This document shows, piece by piece, positions 32,301 to 40,082 of a DNA stretch of 64,000 nucleotides. The stretch is from Diacronema lutheri (taxonomy: Eukaryota > Haptophyta > Pavlovophyceae > Pavlovales > Pavlovaceae), in contig JAGTXO010000012.1 in the NCBI GenBank assembly GCA_019448385.1, forward strand, positions 704,501 through 768,500, in the 5' to 3' direction. Each line of letters begins with the position of its first letter. Position 1 is the stretch's first letter. The notes beneath the pieces were generated by a model. That model did not search any database, was not told where the DNA came from, and saw nothing but the letters and a program-made list of their open reading frames with translations. Both the position numbers and the translations under genes were made by a program.

Positions 32301-32659
32301 CCCGCCCGTGGCCGGCGTGCGCGTTGCAGGTGCAGAGCGTGCGGTTGCCCAAGAAGCTCGATGGGAAGCACCGTGGTTTCGCGTTCGTTGAGTACCTGAG
32401 CAAGCAGGACGCGGCGAAGGCGATGGAGGCGCTGGGCAACACGCATCTGTACGGCCGTCATCTCGTGCTCGAGTGGGCCGCCGAGGAGCAGAGCCTCGAC
32501 GCGCTGCGCGACAAGGCGAAGCGCAACCTCGACGCGTCGCACAAGGCGGCCGACGCGAAGCGGATGCGCGCGCAGCGCGCCGGTGACGGTGGCGCGGACG
32601 AGCTCGGCTTCGATCGGGACGCGGACGCCGGGCTCGGCGACGAGATGCTCGCATACTGA
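29369..32659 (+). CDS. MRD1: Five-RRM ribosome biogenesis factor Mrd1/RBM19
   Basis: Exons 29369-31748, 31881-32182 and 32330-32659, giving 1003 aa. The introns (132 nt phase 1; 147 nt phase 0) are both multiples of three without stops, so the unspliced frame stays open for 1096 codons. They are recognised because they split RRM4 (KADRKQL|GKPRSMGFGFVEF) and RRM5 (FATFGE|VQSVRLPKK). RRM1 is at residues 3-75 (VCVKNLPRKCTE), RRM2 near 351 (LFVRNLAYDVTDDEL), RRM3 near 554 (VIFVKNLPAGG), RRM4 near 751 (VYVKNLSFATDE), and RRM5 is C-terminal (LTVRNVPFEASKKEL). The acidic linker between RRM1 and RRM2 includes a Gly-Asp-Gly-Glu repeat (about 30237-30297). Mrd1 acts in the nucleolus on pre-rRNA for 18S maturation. 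Confidence 0.92.
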   Translation: MSSRVCVKNLPRKCTETRLREHFASQGGDITDLRIMRKADGSSRMFGFVGFKTDKMAAAARNYFNNTFIGTVKIAVELARTRGDEELARPWSKHSKGSSAYERVQGRGHAASRGADAEIGDAPGAERGKGGRGGARAEEEDPKLREYLTLMRPRGTAAKFWAADGDVADGDAVGAADAGSRRPLKAVSKQLQVVNKKPGGEGQLVTKTHLTFEEDDAESDGEYQPIVAPLPGAHADGSGAAGAKPHAMSDLDYLRSKQQAASLSDDEEGGDEHGRADKLPADATDHGEEGDGDGEGDGDGDGEGEGDGEAADGVGAAAVGGGGARGDGRDESADNAAAAVQADDADLAESGRLFVRNLAYDVTDDELRALFAKHGPLADVLVPVDPTTKRGKGFAYAQYMLPEHAVRALAALDGSIFQGRIIHLLPAKMPRAAAHKAEERADGADGGGRGFKGARDAARRASAQTPTGWNSLFMGTDAVALAAADGLGLSKAQLLGPDADDAAVRLALGETSIVAATKAWFSTHGLNARALDALDAARDAAATAGRADIARSRTVIFVKNLPAGGSEPLLHAQFGRYGSIVRLLMPPARTLALVEFSAIQEARRAFAGMAYRKLAEGQAPLYLEWAPQALFDREQDEGGTDEADTDAVAVERARGRARGVDDGVAGEGAAEAADAHVARAPGDGARGRAGARSDERAGDAAKPDATPVLAAVAVGRGASGVELAGASGAGVDPDADADADGFDEGVGVGQSVYVKNLSFATDEAALRALFEKRFPKQRVRAVTVARKADRKQLGDAGRRNPARAPHARHGRSAPPRRARSRRTRASAPLVDPRGPRAGKPRSMGFGFVEFESREAAREVVKAAASSPRPLSLDEHVLTLKLSTPYAAGASAAAAHGARSAERRAAAPKGRPSRKLTVRNVPFEASKKELRMLFATFGEVRRRHVLPRAATALPRGSGSGRSAQRARARALTVGARAAARPWPACALQVQSVRLPKKLDGKHRGFAFVEYLSKQDAAKAMEALGNTHLYGRHLVLEWAAEEQSLDALRDKAKRNLDASHKAADAKRMRAQRAGDGGADELGFDRDADAGLGDEMLAY

Positions 32660-32807
32660 CGCGCGACGGTTGCGTCAGGAAATCACACCGACGTGCGACT
32701 GTCGAGACGAATGGTCAGAAGACAGTGATGAGGTCGGCGGAAACGGCGACGAAGCCGTCGGAATTTTCATTTTTTACCTACGGGCTACTCGACGGTGCAC
32801 CGCGAGG

Positions 32808-34913
32808 ATGGGCCTCCCGGCCTCGACGATCTGCCTCCCGGACAACCCGGGGGGCTTCTTCTTGCCAATCCTGGGCAACGCGGCCGAGGCTGAGTGGGGC
32901 ACGACGCTCCGCGCCTCCGTCTACCTGCTCGCGCTCCTCTACCTCTTTCTTGCGATCAGCATCGTCTCCGATGTGTTCATGGACGCCATCGAGCAGATCA
33001 CCTCGCAGGAGCGCATCATCGAGCGTGTCGACCCGACGACCAAGCAGATCGTGCAGGAGACCGTGCTAATTTGGAACGACACGGTCGCGAGCCTCAGCCT
33101 GATGGCGCTCGGGACGTCAGCACCGGAGATCCTTCTCAACATTGTCGAGGTGATCGGCAAGGGCTTCTACGCGGGCGACCTTGGGCCGTCGACGATCGTG
33201 GGGAGCGCGTCGTTCAATTTCCTGATGATCATCGCGATCTGCATCTATGTCGTGCCTGACGGCGAGATCCGCCGGATCCGATCGTTCCCGACCTTCGTGG
33301 TGACCACGTCGTGGTCGCTGTTTGCCTACGCGTGGATGTACTTTGCGATCGCGGTCAACTCGCCCGACATCGTCACATTGGATGAGGCGCTCTTCACCTT
33401 TCTCTGCCTTCCAGCGCTCATCTACACGGGCTACCTCGCCGACATCGGCTTGTTTGGCGGGGCGGAGGAGGTGGACGCCGCCGATCTCGCGGCAGCGAGC
33501 GCGCTGTCGGCGGCGCTCGGCGCGGATGGCGCGGCCAAGCTCACGGCTGGCGCGGACGCCGTGCTCGACGCCGCTCCTGCCGCCGCGTATGTGACCGCCG
33601 CGTCGCCGCACATCGTGCGTCAACCGTCGTGGCCGGCGCGCAGGCACCGCAAGTCGCGCGTGTCGTTTGCTGGCGAGGCGCTCGACGTGCAGGCCGTCGA
33701 GACGGCGATCAAGGCGCAGATCGACAAGGTGCGCCGGCAGGACGGCGCGGCAGCGAGGAGGTACACGGTCAAGCAGCTCGCGACGATCGCTGCCGCCGAC
33801 GTCGGCTTCCTCCGCCTGCGCACGCGCGTGCACCACCGGTTGCGCCTGGCGCACCGAGGCGGCAGCAGCACGAGCCGCTCGACCATCTCGCTGCCCGGCG
33901 CGGCGGACGCGGCGGGCACGGTGCACGTGGCCATCGCCGCGCAGCCGGCGGCGGGCGCGGCGCGGCGGAGCGCCCGCTCGTCCGTGTACCTAATCGCAAC
34001 GGACGTGCAGCCCGCGGTAACGCCGGCCACAGTGGCGGCGCCCTCCGCCGGACTGCTCGATGCCGAGGCCGCGCGCTCGGACGAGCCCATGCCGAGCGTC
34101 GTCGTCCTCGAGCTCGACAGGCTCGCGCCGCCGGCCGAGCCCGTGCCTGCAGGCGACGAATGGTTGGCGCTGCGCGACGCGTGGCGGCAGCAGCTGCGCG
34201 ACGCGCTCTCTGCGGCGGGCGAGGAGGGCGACGACGGCGAGCTGCTCGCGCCCTCAAAGGCCGAGCTCGCGCTGCACATGCTCTCGCTGCCCCTCAAGCT
34301 GCTCGTCGCCGCGTGCTGCCCGCCCACATACTGGCGCGGTGGCGTACCCACTTTCTTCACCACGCTCTTCCTCGTGGGGCTGGGCACGACGCTCATCTCG
34401 GACGTCGCTTCAATTCTCGGGTGCGTGCTCGGCATCGCCGACCCGATCACGGCGATCACGCTCGTGGCGATCGGTACGTCCCTCCCGGACACGTTTGCTT
34501 CCAAGATCGCGGCGATCAAGGAGCCGACCGCCGACGCGTCGATCACCAACGTGATGGGCAGCAACTCGGCCAACGTCTTCCTCGGGCTTGGCCTGCCGTG
34601 GACATTCGCATCGCTCTACTGGGCGGCGGTCGGGCCGACTGCCGCATGGGCCGCGCGTTACCCGGACGTGGCGGGCAGGATGGAGCCCGGTGTGGCGGCG
34701 TACGTGGTGTACGGCGGCGACCTCGGCTTCTCGGTCGCGCTCTTCTTCGTCGTGTGCGCTGTCGGCGTCACCATCTTGCTCTGGCGCCGCTTTGTGCTCG
34801 GCGCGGAGCTCGGCGGTGACCCCGACCTCAAGCGCAAGTCTGCGCTCGTCTTTGCGGGGATGTGGGTCGCGTACACATTCCTTGCCTGCGTCAAATTTGC
34901 GGGCGGGCTCTGA
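32808..34913 (+). CDS. Na+/Ca2+ exchanger family antiporter (NCX-like)
   Basis: Single exon, 701 aa, ATG at 32808 after an AT-rich promoter-like stretch (32760-32790). Alpha-1 repeat at about residues 92-115 (SLSLMALGTSAPEILLN) and alpha-2 at about 550-590 (AIGTSLPDTFASK, NVMGSNSANVFLGLGLPW) carry the ion-coordinating motifs, in inverted arrangement across about ten helices. The cytosolic loop between the halves (about residues 220-500) is Ala/Arg/Ser-rich and shows no Calx-beta domain, unlike animal NCX, so Ca2+ regulation must differ if it exists. It exchanges Ca2+ for Na+ (or K+/H+) at the plasma membrane or an endomembrane. Confidence 0.9.
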   Translation: MGLPASTICLPDNPGGFFLPILGNAAEAEWGTTLRASVYLLALLYLFLAISIVSDVFMDAIEQITSQERIIERVDPTTKQIVQETVLIWNDTVASLSLMALGTSAPEILLNIVEVIGKGFYAGDLGPSTIVGSASFNFLMIIAICIYVVPDGEIRRIRSFPTFVVTTSWSLFAYAWMYFAIAVNSPDIVTLDEALFTFLCLPALIYTGYLADIGLFGGAEEVDAADLAAASALSAALGADGAAKLTAGADAVLDAAPAAAYVTAASPHIVRQPSWPARRHRKSRVSFAGEALDVQAVETAIKAQIDKVRRQDGAAARRYTVKQLATIAAADVGFLRLRTRVHHRLRLAHRGGSSTSRSTISLPGAADAAGTVHVAIAAQPAAGAARRSARSSVYLIATDVQPAVTPATVAAPSAGLLDAEAARSDEPMPSVVVLELDRLAPPAEPVPAGDEWLALRDAWRQQLRDALSAAGEEGDDGELLAPSKAELALHMLSLPLKLLVAACCPPTYWRGGVPTFFTTLFLVGLGTTLISDVASILGCVLGIADPITAITLVAIGTSLPDTFASKIAAIKEPTADASITNVMGSNSANVFLGLGLPWTFASLYWAAVGPTAAWAARYPDVAGRMEPGVAAYVVYGGDLGFSVALFFVVCAVGVTILLWRRFVLGAELGGDPDLKRKSALVFAGMWVAYTFLACVKFAGGL

Positions 34914-34976
34914 CCGGGAACTGAACAAGTGAGCAGGGAGTGGGGGAAAGACCTCCCGCACCTCACGAGTTCGACT

Positions 34977-35627
34977 TCATCCTGCACCACCAGTGCCCGC
35001 GCAGGCCTCTCCTTGCGCGCGCAGAAATTCGGCGACGATGTCGAGCGACGGCTGCGTCTGCGGGAACGAGTGCCCGCCAGGGTGAATGTGCACCGTGGGG
35101 CTGTCGAAAAGGCGCGCGAGCTCCTCACTGCTGGTCGGCTTGACGAGTTTGTCGCGCTCGCCGTACAGGTGAAGCGAGGGCATGCGCAGCGGCTTGTGAC
35201 GAAAAAGGGCGCCGGCGCCTTGCCCGCGGTAGGCAAAGCCGCCGGCGAGGATGGCGAATCGAAAGCTGACGGAGGGCTTCGCGCTCGGCGACGTCAGGTG
35301 AGCCGCGAGGGACGAAGCCACGGCCGCGCCCTGACTGAAACCGAGGAGCCCTTCGAAGGGGCCGCGCGCGCGGTCAACATCGCGCAGGAAGTCGAGCGTC
35401 TCTTCCCACCCGCCGTACGCCCAGCTCTTGCTCGCGCCGCTCGAGACGAGCTCCGGATGCCACCATGCCCGCCCGCCGGCGGGGTCGCGCGCTGCGTGTG
35501 GCGCGTCGACGAAGACGAGCTCGGCCACGTCACGCACGTGCGGCCGCAGGCCAAGCGACAGCACGCGCGAAAAGCGCTCCGCGTCCTGCGTGTACCCGTG
35601 CAGGCATAGCACGCGAAGGCGGCTCAT
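34977..35627 (-). CDS. FSH1/OVCA2-type serine hydrolase
   Basis: Single exon, 216 aa from the ATG at 35627 (MSRLRVLCLHGYTQD). This is an alpha/beta hydrolase of the FSH1 family: oxyanion HGYTQ, nucleophile elbow GFSQGA, acid GERDKLV and catalytic His in HPGGHSFP, in the right order and spacing for a complete triad. Yeast FSH proteins and human OVCA2 are small cytosolic esterases, OVCA2 preferring long-chain alkyl esters. The length is normal for the family. It is convergent with the exchanger (63 bp between stops) and divergent from the ARM-repeat gene. Confidence 0.9.
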   Translation of the reverse strand: MSRLRVLCLHGYTQDAERFSRVLSLGLRPHVRDVAELVFVDAPHAARDPAGGRAWWHPELVSSGASKSWAYGGWEETLDFLRDVDRARGPFEGLLGFSQGAAVASSLAAHLTSPSAKPSVSFRFAILAGGFAYRGQGAGALFRHKPLRMPSLHLYGERDKLVKPTSSEELARLFDSPTVHIHPGGHSFPQTQPSLDIVAEFLRAQGEACAGTGGAG

Positions 35628-35817
35628 GCGCAGCACGGCAAGAAGACGGAGACCAACGTTGTCCGCACGGCAAGATGACCGGGCAGCTGAATCCTATACT
35701 TATTGTACTACGAAACGTCGGTAACGTGCAGGGTACCAGGGAGAGGAAGGGCTAGGGTGGGGGCTAGGGGCCGGCCGGGAGCGCAGCGCCAGGCCCACCC
35801 CGCGCCCCGCGGCGAGG

Positions 35818-37463
35818 ATGCTCTCTGTCGAGGACATCGCGGCGCATATGTATTCCTTGCCCGACGTGGAGCACGAGCCGGTCGACGAGCAGACCGTCCA
35901 GGCTGTCGCGCAGCTCGCGCGGCTGCTCTCCGACACGGTGGGCGAGGCGGCCGAGGACGCGCTCGTGTCCGACATCCGCAAGACGGGCGTGATCGGACCG
36001 ATCGTCCGGCTGCTGGCGAGCCATCGCGAGCGCGCGCAGCTCTTGTACCTGGGCCTCTCCATCCTTGTCAACCTCGCCGATACGGGCGGGGCGGACGTGG
36101 TGACGATGCACCGCGGCACGGACCTGCTCTTGCAGCTCCTCCACTCGGCGGACGAGAACGCGGCCTATTATGCAGTCGCGGGCGTGCAAAATGTGCGTGC
36201 GCTCCCTGCCACCCGTCACGTGCGGCCTCGGCCGCGCCACGCGGCTGAGTGCGCGACCTGCTCTCCGGCTCAAGCTGACACCGCGCGCGACACCGCGCGC
36301 ACGCGCAGTTGTCGTGCTCCCCCGACTGCATCCACATCCTGCTCGACGCGCGCTCGGACGAGCGGCTGCGCGAGCTGGTGAAGACGAGCTCGAACGAGCA
36401 CATCCTGCGCTGCGCGTCTGGCGCGCTCTCCAACATCCGCGCGTCTCCGCAGTACGCGGCGCGGCTCGAGGCCGACGAGCGGGCGCAGCAGCGCGCACAG
36501 CACGCGCACGGCGCGCCGCGCGGCTTCAAGCCGCGCAGGTGGTCGCCGCGGTCGGAGGAGTCGCTGCAGAACGCGCTCGCTGCGCGCGCAAAGGCGGACG
36601 CGCTGCAGTTCGCCGCGCGCTGGAAGGCGGCAGTCACGCTGCAGGCGGCCGCGCGCAGACGGCTTGGCGTGCGGGCGGTGCACGCGCTGCGCTGGCGCGA
36701 GCGCGCCGACGACGCCGCCTTCTTCGATGACGATGTCACAGACGCGGGCGAGCTCTCGGCGGAGGCCGAGGACGAGATCGCCACCATCGCCGCGCGCCTG
36801 CGCGACGCGTGCGACGCATCGGGCGGGACCAAGGAGGCGGTCTCTCGGCTCGCGCACGCGCTCTCCGAGGTGAGCGACGCCGACGCCGTCCCGCTCGTGC
36901 GCGCGCTCGCGCGGCTCGGCGTCGTGCGGCTGCTCGTGCGCCTTCTCTCGACCATTGACCTCCTCGCGCTCGCGCACCTTGCGCACATTGGCCTCTCCGC
37001 GCTCGTGAATGTGGCGGACATTGGCGGCGCGCTCGTCGTCAAGCGCGATGGCGGCCTCGACCTGCTCCTTGCGCAGATGCGCTCGCCGGACGAGTCGGCC
37101 GTCTTCCTGGCGACGGCGGGTGTGCACAATGTGCTGAGCACACCGCGGATGGCAGACGATGCGGACTGCATGCTGCGGCTCGTGCGCTGCGGCGCGGAGG
37201 CGACCCTCCGGCAGCTCGCCGCGCACCCGAGCCACGCGATCAGCAAGAGCGCACAAGGCGCGCTCGCCGATCTCGCACGCTCGCGCGCGCACACGCTGCT
37301 CAAGGGCGCGCTGTACGTGACCGAGCACTACAAGTCGCAGGCGGACCTGGACGTGCGCGCGCAGCTCAGGAGCGCGTCGTCGAGCGGGATGGGCAGTTGC
37401 GACGGCTCGCCGCGCTCGAACACGACGGAGCTGCAAAACTCCTTCATATATGAGGCCGTTTGA
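35818..37463 (+). CDS. Armadillo-repeat protein with IQ-like segment
   Basis: Two exons, 35818-36192 and 36309-37463, with a 116-nt phase-0 intron (GTGCGT...GCAG). The 509-aa product has two blocks of armadillo-type helices, residues about 20-150 (GPIVRLLASHRERAQLLYLGLSILVNLAD) and about 310-470 (the similar ALAHLAHIGLSALVNVADIGG). Between them is a basic stretch with an IQ-like LQAAARRRLGVRAVHALRW. The two blocks are clearly related, so the gene looks internally duplicated. ARM arrays bind extended peptides, and many algal members are flagellar or cytoskeletal; the function is not identified. Its stop codon is 8 bp from that of the convergent RRM gene. Confidence 0.82.
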
Positions 37464-37471
37464 CTAGGCTC

Positions 37472-38284
37472 TCATTTTGAAACGGCACGGGGTTGCTTGC
37501 CTCGCCGCTTGCCGCTGCGCGCCGGCTGGGCTGCGGCCGGCGGCGGCGGTGCGCGCTGCTTGGCGCTCGGCCCAGTCGTCGTGCTGTAGTGCATGGCCAG
37601 CTCGCGGCCGCGCAGAAGCGTGCCATTCATGCGCATCGCGCGCTCCAGCGTGTCGCCATCCTCAAACTCCACGTGCGCGAAGCCTTTTTGCCTGCCCGTG
37701 CCCTTGTCGGTCGCGATGCGCACGCCGGCGATCGGGCAGCCGGCAAAGACGGCGGCGAGCTCCTCGGCGGTGGTGTCAAAGTTGAGGTTGCCCACGTACG
37801 CCGTCGTGCTGCCAACGGGCTTGGGCCGCTCGTCCGGACGCACGCCCCCGACGACAATGGGGCCCACCTCGCGCTTGGCGTCCTTGGGGAGCGCCTTGCC
37901 CGGCTTGATCACGAGGAAGCGCCCCTCCCACTCGATGCCGTCCCACGCCGTGGCCTTCTCAGCAGCGGCGACGCTGGCGAAGGTGATGAGCGCGATGCCT
38001 CGAAATTTGCCGCTGTCCGGGAAGCGCATGCAGTGCACGTGCTCGATCGTGCCGCACTCGGCGAACGCGCCTCGCACGTCGGCCTCGGCGTACGTGAACG
38101 GCAGGCCACCGACGTACACGAGGCACCCATCGGCCGCACTGGGCGTGCTCGCTGGCGTGGCGTCGCTCGCGGGCGTCTCGTCCTGCGCGCCCAGACCCGC
38201 AGCCGCGGCCGCGCGCTTCGCCGCCTCCTCCTCGCGCTGCGCCTTGCGCTTCTTGTTGCGCAGGCTGTGGTGCGTGTCCGACAT
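37472..38284 (-). CDS. Two-RRM nucleolin-like RNA-binding protein
   Basis: Single exon, 270 aa, ATG at 38284. A basic/acidic N-terminus (LRNKKRKAQREEEAAKR) precedes RRM1 at about residue 54 (LVYVGGLPFTYAEADVRGAF, with FRGIALITF as RNP1) and RRM2 at about 147 (AYVGNLNFDTTAEELAAVF, KGFAHVEFE). The tail ends in a basic SGKRRGKQPRAVSK. The architecture resembles nucleolin-type or plant nucleolar RRM proteins (family knowledge), suggesting a nuclear or nucleolar RNA role. Its start codon is only 12 bp from that of the divergent PNGase gene. Confidence 0.88.
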   Translation of the reverse strand: MSDTHHSLRNKKRKAQREEEAAKRAAAAAGLGAQDETPASDATPASTPSAADGCLVYVGGLPFTYAEADVRGAFAECGTIEHVHCMRFPDSGKFRGIALITFASVAAAEKATAWDGIEWEGRFLVIKPGKALPKDAKREVGPIVVGGVRPDERPKPVGSTTAYVGNLNFDTTAEELAAVFAGCPIAGVRIATDKGTGRQKGFAHVEFEDGDTLERAMRMNGTLLRGRELAMHYSTTTGPSAKQRAPPPPAAAQPARSGKRRGKQPRAVSK

Positions 38285-38296
38285 CGTGCTTGGGGA

Positions 38297-39739
38297 ATGA
38301 TGCGGGGAATGATGTCGGCACGACCGCGTTGGCCGGCCGTGCTGCTGCTGCTCGCCGCTGGCGCGTGGCCGCCCGCGACGAGGGCGAGCGGCGAAGCGGG
38401 CGTGTCGCGGCGGCTGCTCGGCCGCTTGCGCGCGCGCGCGCCGCCGCTCCCGCCGCGCGTCGCGAGTTGGCTCGAAGCGGCCGCGGTGGTGGCGCCGACA
38501 GGCGAGCACGCGGCGCTTGACGAGCCCGCGCCGCAGCTGGCGCTGCGGTTTGAGGGCGTCGCGGCTCCAGCGGCGGTCATGCCTGAGCCCAAGCCCGAGC
38601 CCGAGCTCTGCGTCCTGGAGTATCCGCGGCGCGGCCGCCGGCCCCTCCTGGCGGTCGGTGCGTCCGTCGACACGTTCTGCGAATTCGTCGCGTTCCGGCA
38701 CGGCCGCAGTGCGCACAGCCACGCGTCGCGCGTGCGCAACACGAGCGCCGCGCTCGACAGCGTGCTGCACGCGCGCCTCACGCGCGCATGGGACGGCGGC
38801 CGCCTGCTAGTCGGCTTCGACGCGCCCGCGGGCCCCGTTCGCCCACGCTCGGGCGGCCCATGCGCAAAGTTTGCGCGAGAGCTCGAGACGCACGCGCGGC
38901 GCGCGGCGCGCGTGCGCGCGGACCGTGGCGCGGTGCGCGCCGCGCGGCAGTGCATGCGCGCGCATGGCGCGCCGCGCGCTCGCGAGGGCGCGCCCGCCGA
39001 CGGCGCGGAGGCGGAGGCGCACGTGCGCGCGCTGCTCGCGTGGTTTGGCGACCGCTTCGCGTACTACCGCGTGGGGTGCACGCACGCGGACTGTGCGACG
39101 CCCGGCCGCGGCTCGACCCGGCCGGCGCACGTCGTGAACCTCGGCTCGGTCGCGCCGCGCTGGCGCGAGCGCTGGGCTGCACGTGCGTCACACGTGGAGT
39201 TGCACCTCTGCGCGCGCGCGGCCGTCGCGGCCGACGGCGGATCGGCGGCGGCGGGCGGTGGCGGGTGCGGGCGCGTCTCGCGCTTCGTGCGCATGAACTC
39301 GTTCCGCCACATCGCCGCCGCGCGGCGCGGGCGATGTGGCGAGTACTCGTACGCGTGGCTCTGCGTGCTGCGCGCGGCCGGCTACCAGGCGCGCTGGGTG
39401 GCGGATTGGCGGGACCACGTGTGGTGCGAGGTGCAGCTGCCAGGCAGCGCGCGCTGGGTGCACACCGACCCGTGCGAGCGCGCCTTCGACCAGCCGCGCA
39501 TGTACGCCGACGGCTGGGGCAAGAGGCACAGCTACGTTGTCGCGTTCGGCGAGAGCGAATGCGTCGACGTGACGGCGAGCTACGCCAAGGACGCGGCGAC
39601 GTGGCGGGCGGAGCGCGAGCTCTCGGACGAGGCGGTGGCCGGGCTCATCGCACAGCTCAACGCTCGCCTGCGCGCCGAGCGCGCGCGCCGACGGCCTCTG
39701 CGCCGGCTCACGGCGCTCGCGGCGAGGGCGTACTTGTAG
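38297..39739 (+). CDS. Peptide:N-glycanase (transglutaminase fold) with signal peptide
   Basis: Single exon, 480 aa. ATGs occur at 38297, 38300, 38309 and 38312. The leader MSARPRWPAVLLLLAAGAW is a strong signal peptide or anchor. The C-terminal half is a PNGase core: RRGRCGEYSYAWLCVLRA, RWVADWRDHVWCEV, RWVHTDPCERAF and WGKRHSYVVAFGE. Counting from 38297, the triad is Cys347, His374 and Asp391. The spacing 27 and 17 equals that of yeast Png1 and human NGLY1. Upstream cysteines in GCTHADC and near GCGRVSRFVRMN resemble the PNGase zinc site. No PUB domain is present. PNGase removes N-glycans from misfolded glycoproteins, normally in the cytosol; the signal peptide would place this one in the secretory pathway. 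Confidence 0.88.
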   Translation: MMRGMMSARPRWPAVLLLLAAGAWPPATRASGEAGVSRRLLGRLRARAPPLPPRVASWLEAAAVVAPTGEHAALDEPAPQLALRFEGVAAPAAVMPEPKPEPELCVLEYPRRGRRPLLAVGASVDTFCEFVAFRHGRSAHSHASRVRNTSAALDSVLHARLTRAWDGGRLLVGFDAPAGPVRPRSGGPCAKFARELETHARRAARVRADRGAVRAARQCMRAHGAPRAREGAPADGAEAEAHVRALLAWFGDRFAYYRVGCTHADCATPGRGSTRPAHVVNLGSVAPRWRERWAARASHVELHLCARAAVAADGGSAAAGGGGCGRVSRFVRMNSFRHIAAARRGRCGEYSYAWLCVLRAAGYQARWVADWRDHVWCEVQLPGSARWVHTDPCERAFDQPRMYADGWGKRHSYVVAFGESECVDVTASYAKDAATWRAERELSDEAVAGLIAQLNARLRAERARRRPLRRLTALAARAYL

Positions 39740-40082
39740 ACAGTAGAATGCGCTTCCGACTTGCGAGTGTCTCGCAGCGAGGGCCTCGCTGTGAGTTTTT
39801 TTCCCCGACCTTTTGTCTGGTCGCCTTGTGTTCCTCCCAAAGGTGCAGGAGAGCACCTTTGGCGCCGGAGGGCGTGGGGGCCCTTCCCCTTCGCGGGAAG
39901 CAAAGGTGCAGAAGGGGGAGCTCGTCCTCGTGAGGCTCCTCGTCTCTGTCTGATGTGCCGGTGTCCGGATTTCCCTGCCTGTCCGTATGAAGCTCGTTGC
40001 AACCGCGTAACAACCTGCAAACGATAAGAGATCTGAGATCCTATTTCACGTTCGGAAGCTGTTGGGAACGGTGTGGCGAGAG
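39740..40082. other. Intergenic interval with 10-bp-stem hairpin
   Basis: Between the PNGase and the coiled-coil/DUF2135 gene there is no ORF worth calling. At 39837-39862 a perfect 10-bp inverted repeat (ccaaaggtgc / gcacctttgg) encloses a 6-base loop. Its left arm core, CAAAGGTGCAG, recurs at 39901. The right end (40021-40060) is lower in GC and promoter-like. Confidence 0.6.

Noticed and set aside
39837-39862. Histone mRNA 3' stem-loop
   Set aside because: The canonical histone element has a 6-bp stem and 4-base loop and follows a histone gene. Here the stem is 10 bp, the loop 6 bases, and no histone is present.
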